A DNA stretch of 9,481 nt from CAYVKY01 sp964452115 (GTDB lineage: Bacteria; Bacteroidota; Ignavibacteria; Tepidaquicellales; Tepidaquicellaceae), in assembly GCA_964452115.1 (NCBI GenBank), contig CAYVKY010000092.1, positions 1 to 9,481 of the forward strand, given 5' to 3'. Each line of letters begins with the position of its first letter. Position 1 is the first letter of the stretch. The notes below the pieces were generated by a model that had not been told where the DNA came from, made no database searches, and saw nothing but the letters and a program-made list of their open reading frames with translations. The translations under genes were made by a program, and so were the position numbers. Shown piece by piece: positions 1 through 6,249 of this stretch.

Positions 1-335
1 CACACGGCGAGCGAGTACTGGTTATGGCCCTTCGTATGCCAGCAATAATATCCCGTATCCACGAGCTGAAATATTTCACCGCTTTTGTTTATATAGAAAT
101 GATACGTTGCGAACGGACACCCCTGCCTGCTGATATGATTCGGATGAGTGTCATAGTTTATCAGTGCAGCGGGATTTTCATACGCATTGCTGTCTGTTGC
201 CGTGCAATGGACTATCAGTTCCCGTATATTCTTTTTATCCCTTCTGAAATTTGACGGGTCATATTTTTTATTTAAGTAAGGGCTTTCCATATCCCCGTCA
301 AATAGATAATCCGTATTAATTTTTATTGCGTTCAT
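1..335 (-). CDS. N-acetylmuramoyl-L-alanine amidase (phage endolysin), 3'-truncated by window edge
   Basis: My translation of the minus strand from the ATG at 335-333 gives 111 open codons that run off the left edge, so the C-terminus is missing. The pattern is that of the zinc amidase family (Amidase_2/PGRP, as in T7 lysozyme), which cuts the MurNAc-L-alanine bond of peptidoglycan. LIVHCTAT carries the first zinc-ligand His (H43). A conserved Tyr-His pair lies in TYHFYINKSGEIFQLVD (Y78, H79), and WHTKGHNQYSLAV (H100, H104) matches the T7-type HAKGYNHNSIGV segment. The second His and the Cys/Asp zinc ligands would lie beyond the window. The ATG overlaps the connector stop as ATGA, which implies translational coupling. 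Residues 1-35 before the domain are extra and unrecognised; I see no signal peptide. A lysis enzyme directly after a head-tail connector is an uncommon order. Family call is confident; its role as endolysin is inferred from the phage context. Confidence 0.85.
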   Translation of the reverse strand, partial: MNAIKINTDYLFDGDMESPYLNKKYDPSNFRRDKKNIRELIVHCTATDSNAYENPAALINYDTHPNHISRQGCPFATYHFYINKSGEIFQLVDTGYYCWHTKGHNQYSLAV

Positions 336-949
336 ACTCTCATATCTTTATATCTTTTTAAAATTGATGAATAATCTTCATCTTTGAAATTTTCCTGATA
401 CGAAATTCCATTTTCCGTGCGGTGCCTTGCGCTCAGCCCCAGCCTGCCTTCGCCCTGCCTGCTTTTCAGATAATACTCCGCACAAGCCGTCAGGCAAACG
501 CTTTTAAGGTCGAGCGGCATTTCATTAATTTCCTCCGGTGCATTTACTGTGTAACCTGCATAATATTTTATCTGAATATTTTTAATTCCCGCCGGAAGAA
601 ATATTCCATTGAGCAGATATACATCTCCCCTTTCATTATTCAGATATAGATTTTCATCGGGCGGCTGTCCGTTGAATAAATCCTTGTCAAAGAGTTCCCG
701 CTTGTCTCCGCTTCCGGAAGAATTATCCCTGTAATGAATGTGAATAATTTTCTCCACCGGAAATACATTTAATTTAAAAAGCACCTGTTCGCGCCCGTCA
801 ATCACATCATACTTTGCGCCGTATCTCAGATCCCTTCCGCACATCGCGCTCATTCTTTCGGTTGTGAAATCTATGCATTTCATCAGAAATACATCCTGCG
901 CATTATCCGCTATTTTCAGATATTCTTTTAAATCCGCGAGTTCAATCAT
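332..949 (-). CDS. gp6-like head-tail connector (phage adaptor) protein
   Basis: A 205-residue product. The N-terminus (MIELADLKEYLKIADNAQD) is the typical opening of HK97 gp6/gp15-type connectors, which form the ring joining the portal to the tail. Further family-like features are a hydrophobic middle ending in IQIKYYAGYT (about residue 130) and a C-terminal helical part with PLDLKSVCLTACAEYYLKS followed by a Gln/Gly/Arg-rich stretch. I chose ATG 949 rather than the upstream GTG at 1024. The GTG would add 25 Lys/Asn-rich residues and an 83-base overlap with the preceding gene, whereas 949 gives an 8-base overlap and a conserved-looking N-terminus. No strong Shine-Dalgarno is present, so coupling to the upstream gene is likely. 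The stop overlaps the amidase start by 4 bases. Location between capsid genes and the rest of the phage operon supports the call. Confidence 0.75.
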   Translation of the reverse strand: MIELADLKEYLKIADNAQDVFLMKCIDFTTERMSAMCGRDLRYGAKYDVIDGREQVLFKLNVFPVEKIIHIHYRDNSSGSGDKRELFDKDLFNGQPPDENLYLNNERGDVYLLNGIFLPAGIKNIQIKYYAGYTVNAPEEINEMPLDLKSVCLTACAEYYLKSRQGEGRLGLSARHRTENGISYQENFKDEDYSSILKRYKDMRV

Positions 950-1160
950 TTCTTTTATTTTTTGATTTTTTAAATTTTGATTTTTGTTTTTCAAATATCC
1001 ACGGAAATTTTTCAGCAATTTCACAGGGTATTTTCACCTTATCGCCTTTGCGGTATACCCGCCCGTCTAACACAACTTTTTTCTTTATTAAATATTCGCT
1101 TTGCATTTTTTCTGAAATTAAATTTATTAAAAAACCGCCGGATGCCCTTTCATCAGGCAT
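942..1160 (-). CDS. Small basic phage protein of unknown function
   Basis: 72 residues from ATG 1160, or 54 residues from an internal ATG at 1106 (MQSEYLIKKKVVLDGRVYRK). The core, residues 24-56, reads as a small beta-rich domain with the pattern K-x-VVLDG-x-VY-x-KGDKV-x-IP followed by EIAEKFPWIFE. The tail is very Lys/Asn-rich. Short proteins of this kind often sit between capsid and connector genes in phages, but I cannot name a family with confidence. The start is ambiguous. An AAGGAG at 1176-1171 precedes ATG 1160 by 10 bases, which favours the long form. However, that ATG lies inside the left arm of a terminator hairpin (1165-1129), and residues 5-12 would be encoded by the hairpin and its T run, which favours ATG 1106. 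Its stop overlaps the connector start by 8 bases. Confidence 0.55.
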   Translation of the reverse strand: MPDERASGGFLINLISEKMQSEYLIKKKVVLDGRVYRKGDKVKIPCEIAEKFPWIFEKQKSKFKKSKNKRND

Positions 1161-1165
1161 CCGGC
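1129..1165 (-). terminator. Intrinsic (Rho-independent) terminator or attenuator after the capsid and holin-like genes
   Basis: On the minus strand GCCGGATGCC (1165-1156) and GGCATCCGGC (1146-1137) form a perfect 10-bp GC-rich stem with a 9-base loop. Two Gs and six Ts (1134-1129) follow, and four As (1170-1167) precede it. That is a textbook intrinsic terminator starting 12 bases after the stop of the holin-like gene. Same-strand phage genes continue downstream, so it probably lowers rather than abolishes expression of connector and amidase relative to capsid. It overlaps a possible start codon (1160). Confidence 0.75.
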
Positions 1166-1177
1166 ATTTTCTCCTTA

Positions 1178-1345
1178 TCAGGCGTGGTCTTTTGCACTGA
1201 TGCCCAGCATCAGAGAGCCGATACCCGTGAGTATCTGTCCTATATAATGCAGCCAGCCTAAATCACCTCCCGGTGAAACGGATATCAGCGCAGTGCCTAT
1301 TGCCACTAATATTCCGCCGATTGTTGTTTTTGGAGACGAAAGCAT
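1178..1345 (-). CDS. Small two-helix membrane protein, holin-like
   Basis: A 55-residue product with two hydrophobic segments (about residues 8-23 and 33-49, GGILVAIGTALISVS and YIGQILTGIGSLMLGIS) and a short polar end (AKDHA). Tiny phage proteins ending in a Gly-rich helix plus AKD are common in phage genomes and are often annotated as hypothetical or holin-like; the holin role is inference. I chose ATG 1345 over ATG 1360. AAAGGAG at 1357-1351 sits 5 bases before 1345, while 1360 (ATGA overlap with the capsid stop) would place that Shine-Dalgarno inside the gene. The ribosome binding site overlaps the capsid stop codon, so translation is probably coupled to capsid translation. Its position between capsid and connector is unusual for a holin, though the amidase lies only three genes further. 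Confidence 0.6.
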   Translation of the reverse strand: MLSSPKTTIGGILVAIGTALISVSPGGDLGWLHYIGQILTGIGSLMLGISAKDHA

Positions 1346-1356
1346 ATTTACTCCTT

Positions 1357-3063
1357 TCATTTTGAAGTTTCAGTTACCACCAATGCCATAGATTCGGGAT
1401 AAACGAATTTGATATCGAAGCTTACTCCGAAATTCAGTCCGATAAGTCCCTGCTGCCAAAGGTTTATTTGAGTTCCCCCGATGTCTATGGTTGCAGCATC
1501 GCTGACGCTCATCGAAATTCCTTCCCTTTCCATATAAATCATCTGCTTCAGATCGCCGAATGCGAGGATTCCGTTTTCGGCACTTCCGGATTCGAAATCA
1601 AAGCAGTTGTCCGTCAGTTCAACGGGATATCCTTCGATTGTGCTTTGCCTTCTGTCGTTCGAATCAAGGACGTATTCAAGGTTTTCTCCGTATCTCAGTT
1701 TTCTGATTGCTGCAAGTGTGCTTCTGTGCATGTACCATTTTGCCGAAGGAAGAGATTCGCTCGGAACTGCCGCGATGCAGTTAATTAATGCATCATAGTT
1801 AAAGCCCGAAAGTCCGCCTGTTAATATCACAGGTGTTGCACCGCTTTCGGAATTCATAATTCCTTTGACGGAGCCCAGCCCTTTAAATCCTGCCGTATCA
1901 ACTGCGTTGCTTATTACTTTTGATGCCATGTCGCTTACAAATCCCATCACGTCGAAAGCATTATCTTCGATGAGCTGCTTCGAAAGCAGTACAATAAATC
2001 CGCCGTCTTTCCGCGCCAGTTTCACCTGCTCAAAACCCGGGTTACTTACGGACTTTGCAGAACCTTCATTCACAAAAGAAAATTCCGGCAGCGTCGAAAG
2101 TTTCGGAATCAGAAGCTCTTTTGAATTTGCTTTTATTACGGTTGCATTGCGCCTGACAACGCTTGCGGACTGCACATTGGACATTATGCGGTTGTACCAC
2201 TCCTGCGGTACAAGGTATCCGCCTTCGCCTGCCGTGCCTTCGTTCAGCCAGTTCGCTGCGGCTTTATACGCTGCCGGCATCAGAGACGGATTTCTGTAAA
2301 CGATGGATTTCAAAAAATTCCTCCCGTTCTGAACTCCCCTGTCTGCGGTGTTTTCACCCGACATAAAATTTTCTTTCGGAATTCCCGGCAATGATTTGTT
2401 GATTTCGTCAATTGCTTTCTGAAGTCTTGGCTCCACAATTTTGGCAATCGCTTTTTCCATTTTTACATCCTCTGCAGCGCTGTCTGCCGCTTCGGAAATT
2501 TTTTCTTTTTCGTCCATTTTATTCTCCTTTTTTGGACTTTTAATAATAGTTGTTTGTTTTGTGTTTTTTTCAAAAATTTTTTTGAATTCCTCCGACCTGA
2601 TATTTTTTACAATCAGATTCAGCGCATCGGGATTTGCAGGCAGCGCAACACTTGAATACTCCAGCAGTTTCCAGCTGTCAATATGCCTGTACCCGCCTTT
2701 CAGACGCGCTCCGCCCTCCGGTATAATAAATCCGATTGACCACGAATTCATATACCCTTCGGCATTGAGCCTGTATAGTTCGCGGCCGATTTCCGTATCG
2801 GCGAATTTTGTTTTTGCTATTACGCCGTTTTTCACTTTTCTGAGCCAGATATTTTTTCCGACAGTAAGCGCACAGGAATTGTGTGCGAATAGAACAACGG
2901 GATTTTTTTCAAAATCCGAACTGTCCATCCCTTCCGGATGTACAATATCCCCGTAAACGTCCGGCGTCGTGGTGCTGATGTAATGAATAATTGTTCTTTC
3001 ATTATCATCCGCAATCTTGATGTCATACGGCTCTGCAATTTCTTTTTTAATAATGTCTTTCAT
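1357..3063 (-). CDS. Prohead protease-major capsid protein fusion (HK97 fold)
   Basis: 568 residues. Residues about 10-155 are a prohead protease of the HK97/S78 family. Visible are VVLFAHN with the candidate catalytic His61, SWSIGF with the candidate nucleophile Ser109, and WKLLEYSSVALPANP with a conserved Glu135. The enzyme matures the prohead by removing the capsid delta domain. Residues about 156-182 are a Lys/Glu/Thr linker. Residues 183-265 are charged and helical like a delta (scaffold) domain. Residues about 270-568 are the HK97-fold shell protein (GTAGEGGYLVPQEW, VNEGSAKSVS, KWYMHRSTLAAIRKLR). An internal ATG at codon 183 has a strong Shine-Dalgarno and would give a 386-residue capsid protein, close to HK97 gp5 (385). 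The upstream start at 3063 has no visible Shine-Dalgarno and follows the portal stop by 3 bases. Separate protease and capsid genes are the commoner layout. Confidence 0.93.
   Translation of the reverse strand: MKDIIKKEIAEPYDIKIADDNERTIIHYISTTTPDVYGDIVHPEGMDSSDFEKNPVVLFAHNSCALTVGKNIWLRKVKNGVIAKTKFADTEIGRELYRLNAEGYMNSWSIGFIIPEGGARLKGGYRHIDSWKLLEYSSVALPANPDALNLIVKNIRSEEFKKIFEKNTKQTTIIKSPKKENKMDEKEKISEAADSAAEDVKMEKAIAKIVEPRLQKAIDEINKSLPGIPKENFMSGENTADRGVQNGRNFLKSIVYRNPSLMPAAYKAAANWLNEGTAGEGGYLVPQEWYNRIMSNVQSASVVRRNATVIKANSKELLIPKLSTLPEFSFVNEGSAKSVSNPGFEQVKLARKDGGFIVLLSKQLIEDNAFDVMGFVSDMASKVISNAVDTAGFKGLGSVKGIMNSESGATPVILTGGLSGFNYDALINCIAAVPSESLPSAKWYMHRSTLAAIRKLRYGENLEYVLDSNDRRQSTIEGYPVELTDNCFDFESGSAENGILAFGDLKQMIYMEREGISMSVSDAATIDIGGTQINLWQQGLIGLNFGVSFDIKFVYPESMALVVTETSK
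2515..2528 (-). promoter_or_regulatory. Internal ribosome binding site and start codon for a capsid-only product
   Basis: AGGAG (2528-2524) lies 6 bases before an in-frame ATG (2517-2515, codon 183), at the junction of the protease linker and the predicted delta domain. It is among the strongest ribosome binding sites in the window, much stronger than the one at the full-length start. A ribosome starting here would make the 386-residue capsid precursor, in excess over the protease fusion. Similar in-frame internal starts are established for lambda C/Nu3. Confidence 0.7.
2540..2569 (-). other. Possible -1 frameshift site in the protease-capsid linker
   Basis: The in-frame codons GAA AAA AAC (2571-2563) contain the slippery heptamer A_AAA_AAC. 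A -1 slip would add seven codons and then stop at TAA (2542-2540), releasing a protease of about 174 residues just before the internal capsid start. I see no clear stimulatory hairpin. A GGAGGA lies about 18 bases upstream, further than in known stimulated sites. The region is A-rich, so chance is a real alternative. Confidence 0.25.
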
Positions 3064-3066
3064 TTT

Positions 3067-4227
3067 TTATTTTGAATTAAGTTTTTGAAATCCTTCAAGC
3101 TCCCTGATTTCGTCGATAGTGGTAATGCCGTACTTCATATAAAGTTCGTACGAGCGCAGCTGCAGGTCGCGGTCATTTTCAAAATCGTATTCCATCGCGA
3201 GCCGCAGATTTTCATCCGGATAGTTTTCCTGCAGAAAAGAATTGAATTTGCTTTCGATTGTGAGTTTTGCAAACGGCTTGATTACATTGTCATTGAACGT
3301 GCGAAGCTGCTGCACGGCATTTGCACGGTTTACATCATTTGTAATTCCGAGTATAATTTTCGGAACGCGGAATATGGACATAATCTCATCGCGTATCCAT
3401 TCGCGGGCTTTTAATATTTCCACATCTTTCGGCTGAGACTGAAAGGGCTTTGCCTTTGCGCCGCTGTCCAGAAAAAGCGCTTTGCCGGTATTCAGTGCAC
3501 CTTCATAGAGCGAGCGGAATTTATCTCTGAAGCGCTCAAATTCGGTATCCATCATTTCCCTCTCAACTTCAATCACCATTCCGGGCGATGCATCATTTTT
3601 GTAAAAATTCCGCTGATAAAGATTCTGCAGGTAATCAATTTCAAGCGTGAGGTTAAATCCGTCAATAGTCGGTTTGCCTTTATAATTGCAGTCCGGGTCA
3701 GGAATCAAAAAATGAATAATGTCTCTGCGCGGATACTCGGTTGCTTTACCGCTGTTGTAATAGATATATGATTCCACTTCAGTGCCGGCGGAATTCAATT
3801 TTATATCCACAAATTTTGAAGGAATCTGGTATATTCCCGCAGGTTTGCCGCCGATGCCCCGGTGAATATAAAGATATGCATTACCGTACAGGTCAAGACT
3901 CGCGGAAATTCTGAAAAGTATTTCCCTGAACGTCTGATTCTTTGCATTCGGTTTATTAATCAACGCCAGAAAATCGTGCTTCAGAATTTCCTTGTCATTT
4001 CTTCCCGCCTTATCATCATAAAGATATATTTTCGCCTTCGAAATATTTTCCGCCCGCGAATTTATGCACGCATACCCGAACCCCTTATACACATCAAATC
4101 CGATATTTTTCGCTCCCCCGAAAAATGTGCCGATGCTCCTGCCCGTTGACGCACTGCCGGACACAATTCCCCCCAGCTGCCTGAAATATTTGCGTGTCGC
4201 CTCCGAAATCAATTTAAATTTTTTCAT
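3067..4227 (-). CDS. Phage portal protein, HK97 family
   Basis: 386 residues, a usual length for HK97-type portals. Portals form the dodecameric ring at one capsid vertex through which DNA is packaged and to which the connector binds. Family-typical stretches are visible: GFGYACINSRAENISKAKI near residues 50-68, SLDLYGNAYLYIHRG (about 110-124), IIHFLIPDPDCNYKGKPTIDG (about 170-190), a long helix with YQRNFYKNDASPGMVIEV (about 204-221), and REWIRDEIMSIFRVPKIILG followed by NAVQQLRTFNDNVIKP. The C-terminal MKYGITTIDEIRELEGF is the common end helix of the family. The gene is followed 3 bases later by the protease-capsid fusion, the classic order. It has no strong Shine-Dalgarno. The expected large terminase is missing upstream; the neighbour there is a divergent regulator gene. 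Confidence 0.92.
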   Translation of the reverse strand: MKKFKLISEATRKYFRQLGGIVSGSASTGRSIGTFFGGAKNIGFDVYKGFGYACINSRAENISKAKIYLYDDKAGRNDKEILKHDFLALINKPNAKNQTFREILFRISASLDLYGNAYLYIHRGIGGKPAGIYQIPSKFVDIKLNSAGTEVESYIYYNSGKATEYPRRDIIHFLIPDPDCNYKGKPTIDGFNLTLEIDYLQNLYQRNFYKNDASPGMVIEVEREMMDTEFERFRDKFRSLYEGALNTGKALFLDSGAKAKPFQSQPKDVEILKAREWIRDEIMSIFRVPKIILGITNDVNRANAVQQLRTFNDNVIKPFAKLTIESKFNSFLQENYPDENLRLAMEYDFENDRDLQLRSYELYMKYGITTIDEIRELEGFQKLNSK

Positions 4228-4401
4228 AATCCATATTTTAAAATTTCAGGGACTTTCCCTTCCATACAAAAATATGGTGTCTCGTCCCCCGAAACTCATA
4301 TATTGATTTTTTTGAAAAAAAATAGCTGCAATGCCCTGCTTCCTAAGGTATCCTTGGGAGGCTATTAAGATATAAATTTTATTATTTTTTACTTGTATTT
4401 T
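4228..4401. other. Intergenic junction between phage block and defence block
   Basis: I see no supported gene here. One local structure is an imperfect hairpin at 4339-4361 (CTTCCTAAGG, loop TAT, CCTTGGGAGG, two G-U pairs on the plus-strand RNA) in an otherwise AT-rich stretch. A minus-strand reading frame ends at 4246, 18 bases before the portal start, with the peptide GGRDTIFLYGRESP. Its upstream half runs through the AT palindrome and the antisense of the next gene, so it is at best a remnant. No terminase signature is visible. The junction coincides with a sharp fall in GC content to the right. Confidence 0.4.
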
Positions 4402-4471
4402 CAATATAATAACATTATTTTGCATAATAACATATATAATGTTATTATGCATTATTAAAGTTATTATATTG
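4402..4471. repeat. 70-bp interrupted palindrome with four operator-like half-sites
   Basis: The outer arms CAATATAATAA (4402-4412) and TTATTATATTG (4461-4471) are perfect reverse complements, as are the inner arms GCATAATAACAT (4422-4433) and ATGTTATTATGC (4439-4450) around ATATA. The 10-mer ATAATAACAT occurs directly at 4406 and 4424, inverted at 4439, and inverted with one mismatch at 4458, so spacing is 18-19 bases. It ends 5 bases before the start of the winged-helix gene. Autoregulation by a dimeric DNA-binding antitoxin is the natural reading, as in the two inverted repeats bound by AbiEi in abiE promoters. Confidence 0.7.
4435..4440 (+). promoter_or_regulatory. Candidate -10 box of the regulator-nucleotidyltransferase operon
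   Basis: TATAAT lies at the centre of the palindrome, 36 bases before the ATG at 4477. Bound repressor would block it. No convincing -35 box is found at 16-18 bases, and the whole stretch is AT-rich, so this is tentative. Confidence 0.3.
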
Positions 4472-4476
4472 TTTAT

Positions 4477-5448
4477 ATGAATATTAAAATAATAAAATAT
4501 CTGAATAATTCTTTCGGAATTAATATTGTGTTTTTTAAGGTTCAAAAAAATGAATTAAAAAATATTCCATATTTTTTAACAGAGGCTTATAATTATAATA
4601 AAGTAAAATTTCTTAATCAGGATTTGATTTTTATTGAGAAAAAATCTGAAGAAAAGTATACAGCAGCACAGTTTAAAAGCCATATCAATATAATTCGTAA
4701 AAATTTAGAAAAACCTGTTGTATTGATTTTGAAAGATATTGAATCTTATAATAGGTTAAGATTAATCAAACAGCAGATTAATTTTATTATTGCGGACAAA
4801 CAAATTTATTTGCCGTTTTTGCAGATTGATTTAAACGATATTTCTAATGCAAAAACGTACAACAACGAATATTTGCAGCCTGTATCTCAAATTCTTTTAT
4901 TATATCATTTGCAGAATGAATCTATCAATGGAATGGATATAGATACAATTGCGAATAAATTAGGTTATTCTAATATGGCGATTAGCAGGGCAATTCGCGA
5001 ACTGCATAATAAGAATTTGTGTAAAATTAAAGGTAAGAGGAATTTGACCATAGAATTAGAAACGAACAAAATTAAACTATGGTGGCTCATAATTGATTAC
5101 CTGAAATCACCGGTAATTAAAACATTCTATATGGATAATATTCCTGAAGAAATGCGATTTTATTCGTCAAATTTAAATGCATTATCATTTTATACAAACA
5201 TTGCGGATTATGGTAAAAAATGCATAGCCATAACAAAAAATTCATATTATAAAGGAATAAAAAATAATACTGAAATAATAAATTCTTATGAAGGTGAAAT
5301 TTTTGTGGAAGTTTGGAATTATGACCCGGGAAAACTAAAAACAATTAAAGAATTTGTTGACCCTTTGTCATTATACTTGATATTCCGGGAAAGCCCTGAT
5401 GAACGAATTCAAAATGAATTAAAAAATTTAATTGAAAAATTTTTATGA
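4477..5448 (+). CDS. Winged-helix regulator, candidate antitoxin paired with the downstream nucleotidyltransferase
   Basis: 323 residues in three parts. The N-terminal part (about 1-130) includes KPVVLILKDIESYNRLRLIK and FIIADKQIYLPFLQIDL, a pattern I associate with MarR/AbiEi-like regulators encoded beside nucleotidyltransferases. A winged helix-turn-helix lies at about 148-195, with recognition-helix region GYSNMAISRAIRELHNKNL. The C-terminal domain ends in VDPLSLYLIFRESPDERIQNE. In classical AbiEi antitoxins the winged helix is N-terminal; here it is central, so this is a different architecture. The stop overlaps the next gene's start as ATGA, typical of toxin-antitoxin operons. The palindrome immediately upstream suggests negative autoregulation. 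No Shine-Dalgarno is visible before the ATG. Regulator call is solid; antitoxin role is inferred from the pairing. Confidence 0.7.
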   Translation: MNIKIIKYLNNSFGINIVFFKVQKNELKNIPYFLTEAYNYNKVKFLNQDLIFIEKKSEEKYTAAQFKSHINIIRKNLEKPVVLILKDIESYNRLRLIKQQINFIIADKQIYLPFLQIDLNDISNAKTYNNEYLQPVSQILLLYHLQNESINGMDIDTIANKLGYSNMAISRAIRELHNKNLCKIKGKRNLTIELETNKIKLWWLIIDYLKSPVIKTFYMDNIPEEMRFYSSNLNALSFYTNIADYGKKCIAITKNSYYKGIKNNTEIINSYEGEIFVEVWNYDPGKLKTIKEFVDPLSLYLIFRESPDERIQNELKNLIEKFL

Positions 5449-6221
5449 TAAGAGGTTTAGAAATTTTCAATAATTATTTCAAAGAGCACAAAGATAAATA
5501 TATCTTAATTGGCGGAGCCGCTTGCGATTTATGGTTTGATAATGCCGGTGGTAATTTCAGATCGACAAAAGATCTGGATATTATCTTAGTAGTAGAATTG
5601 CTTGACAAATCCTTTTTTTCAATTTTTTGGGAATTTATTAAAAAAGGAAAATATAGCGACAGACAAATGGAAAGTAAAAGAAGGAAGTATTACAGATTTA
5701 GAAACCCCGCAGAAACTGATTTTCCGTTTCAAATTGAATTGTTCTCGAGAAAACCCGAATCAATTAAAATTCCCGAAAGTTCGCATCTGACTTTAATACC
5801 ATCGGCTGAAGATATATCAAGTTTATCGGCAATAATAATAGAAGATGAGTATTATAATTTCATTAAAAATAATAAGCAGGTATTAGATGACTTTTCTGTA
5901 CTGAATATTGCAGGTTTAATTGCGCTTAAAATAAAAGCATTTTTCGATTTAATTAACCGTAAAACAGATAATACCCTGGACAGAGAAATCAGTAAACACA
6001 GAAACGATGTAATCAGATTAACATCACTATTGGCTGAATCTGATAAAATTCAAACACCTCAACAAATAAAGAATAATATTGAGGAATTTTTAATCAATTT
6101 GGAAAATATTTCTCCGAATTATAAAGATTTAAACAAAGATTTAAAAAGTAAGGGAATAGAAACAAATTTATCTACAGATTATTTAAAAACAAAATTCCGT
6201 AGTACCTTCGGTTTAATTTAA
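5445..6221 (+). CDS. AbiEii/MNT-type nucleotidyltransferase, candidate toxin
   Basis: 258 residues. The pol-beta nucleotidyltransferase signature is clear: ILIGGAACDLW (Gly23-Gly24) followed by STKDLDIIL with Asp43 and Asp45 as the metal-binding pair. FQIELFSR (Glu98) is a candidate third acidic residue. The C-terminal half contains LNIAGLIALKIKAFFDLINR, like the helical region after the catalytic domain in AbiEii/AbiGii proteins, where a Lys is conserved, and then a long charged helical tail. Members transfer nucleotides to RNA (for example tRNA ends) or to proteins and can act as toxins in abortive infection. The 4-base overlap with the upstream regulator supports a co-translated pair. The catalytic residues look intact, so the enzyme is probably active. 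The substrate cannot be told from sequence, and a non-toxic housekeeping transferase is the main alternative. Confidence 0.75.
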   Translation: MIRGLEIFNNYFKEHKDKYILIGGAACDLWFDNAGGNFRSTKDLDIILVVELLDKSFFSIFWEFIKKGKYSDRQMESKRRKYYRFRNPAETDFPFQIELFSRKPESIKIPESSHLTLIPSAEDISSLSAIIIEDEYYNFIKNNKQVLDDFSVLNIAGLIALKIKAFFDLINRKTDNTLDREISKHRNDVIRLTSLLAESDKIQTPQQIKNNIEEFLINLENISPNYKDLNKDLKSKGIETNLSTDYLKTKFRSTFGLI

Positions 6222-6249
6222 ATTATTATAAATAGTATAAAGATATTTT

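Noticed and set aside
950..1024. N-terminal extension of the connector from GTG 1024
   Set aside because: It would overlap the upstream gene by 83 bases and add a low-complexity Lys/Asn stretch; ATG 949 gives a family-like N-terminus and a short overlap.
1865..2956. Plus-strand ORFs of 144 and 171 codons opposite the protease-capsid gene
   Set aside because: They are antisense shadows of a strongly recognisable gene, rich in Ser/Phe, with no domain pattern and no ribosome binding site.
1..4227. Gene transfer agent instead of a prophage
   Set aside because: Head genes alone cannot separate the two. An amidase and the presence of only a partial module give no positive evidence for a GTA.
4246..4545. 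Minus-strand 99-codon ORF
   Set aside because: It is antisense to the winged-helix gene start and reads through the AT-rich palindrome, giving an Ile/Asn-rich sequence typical of noise. Only its last 30 or so residues are discussed, as a possible remnant.
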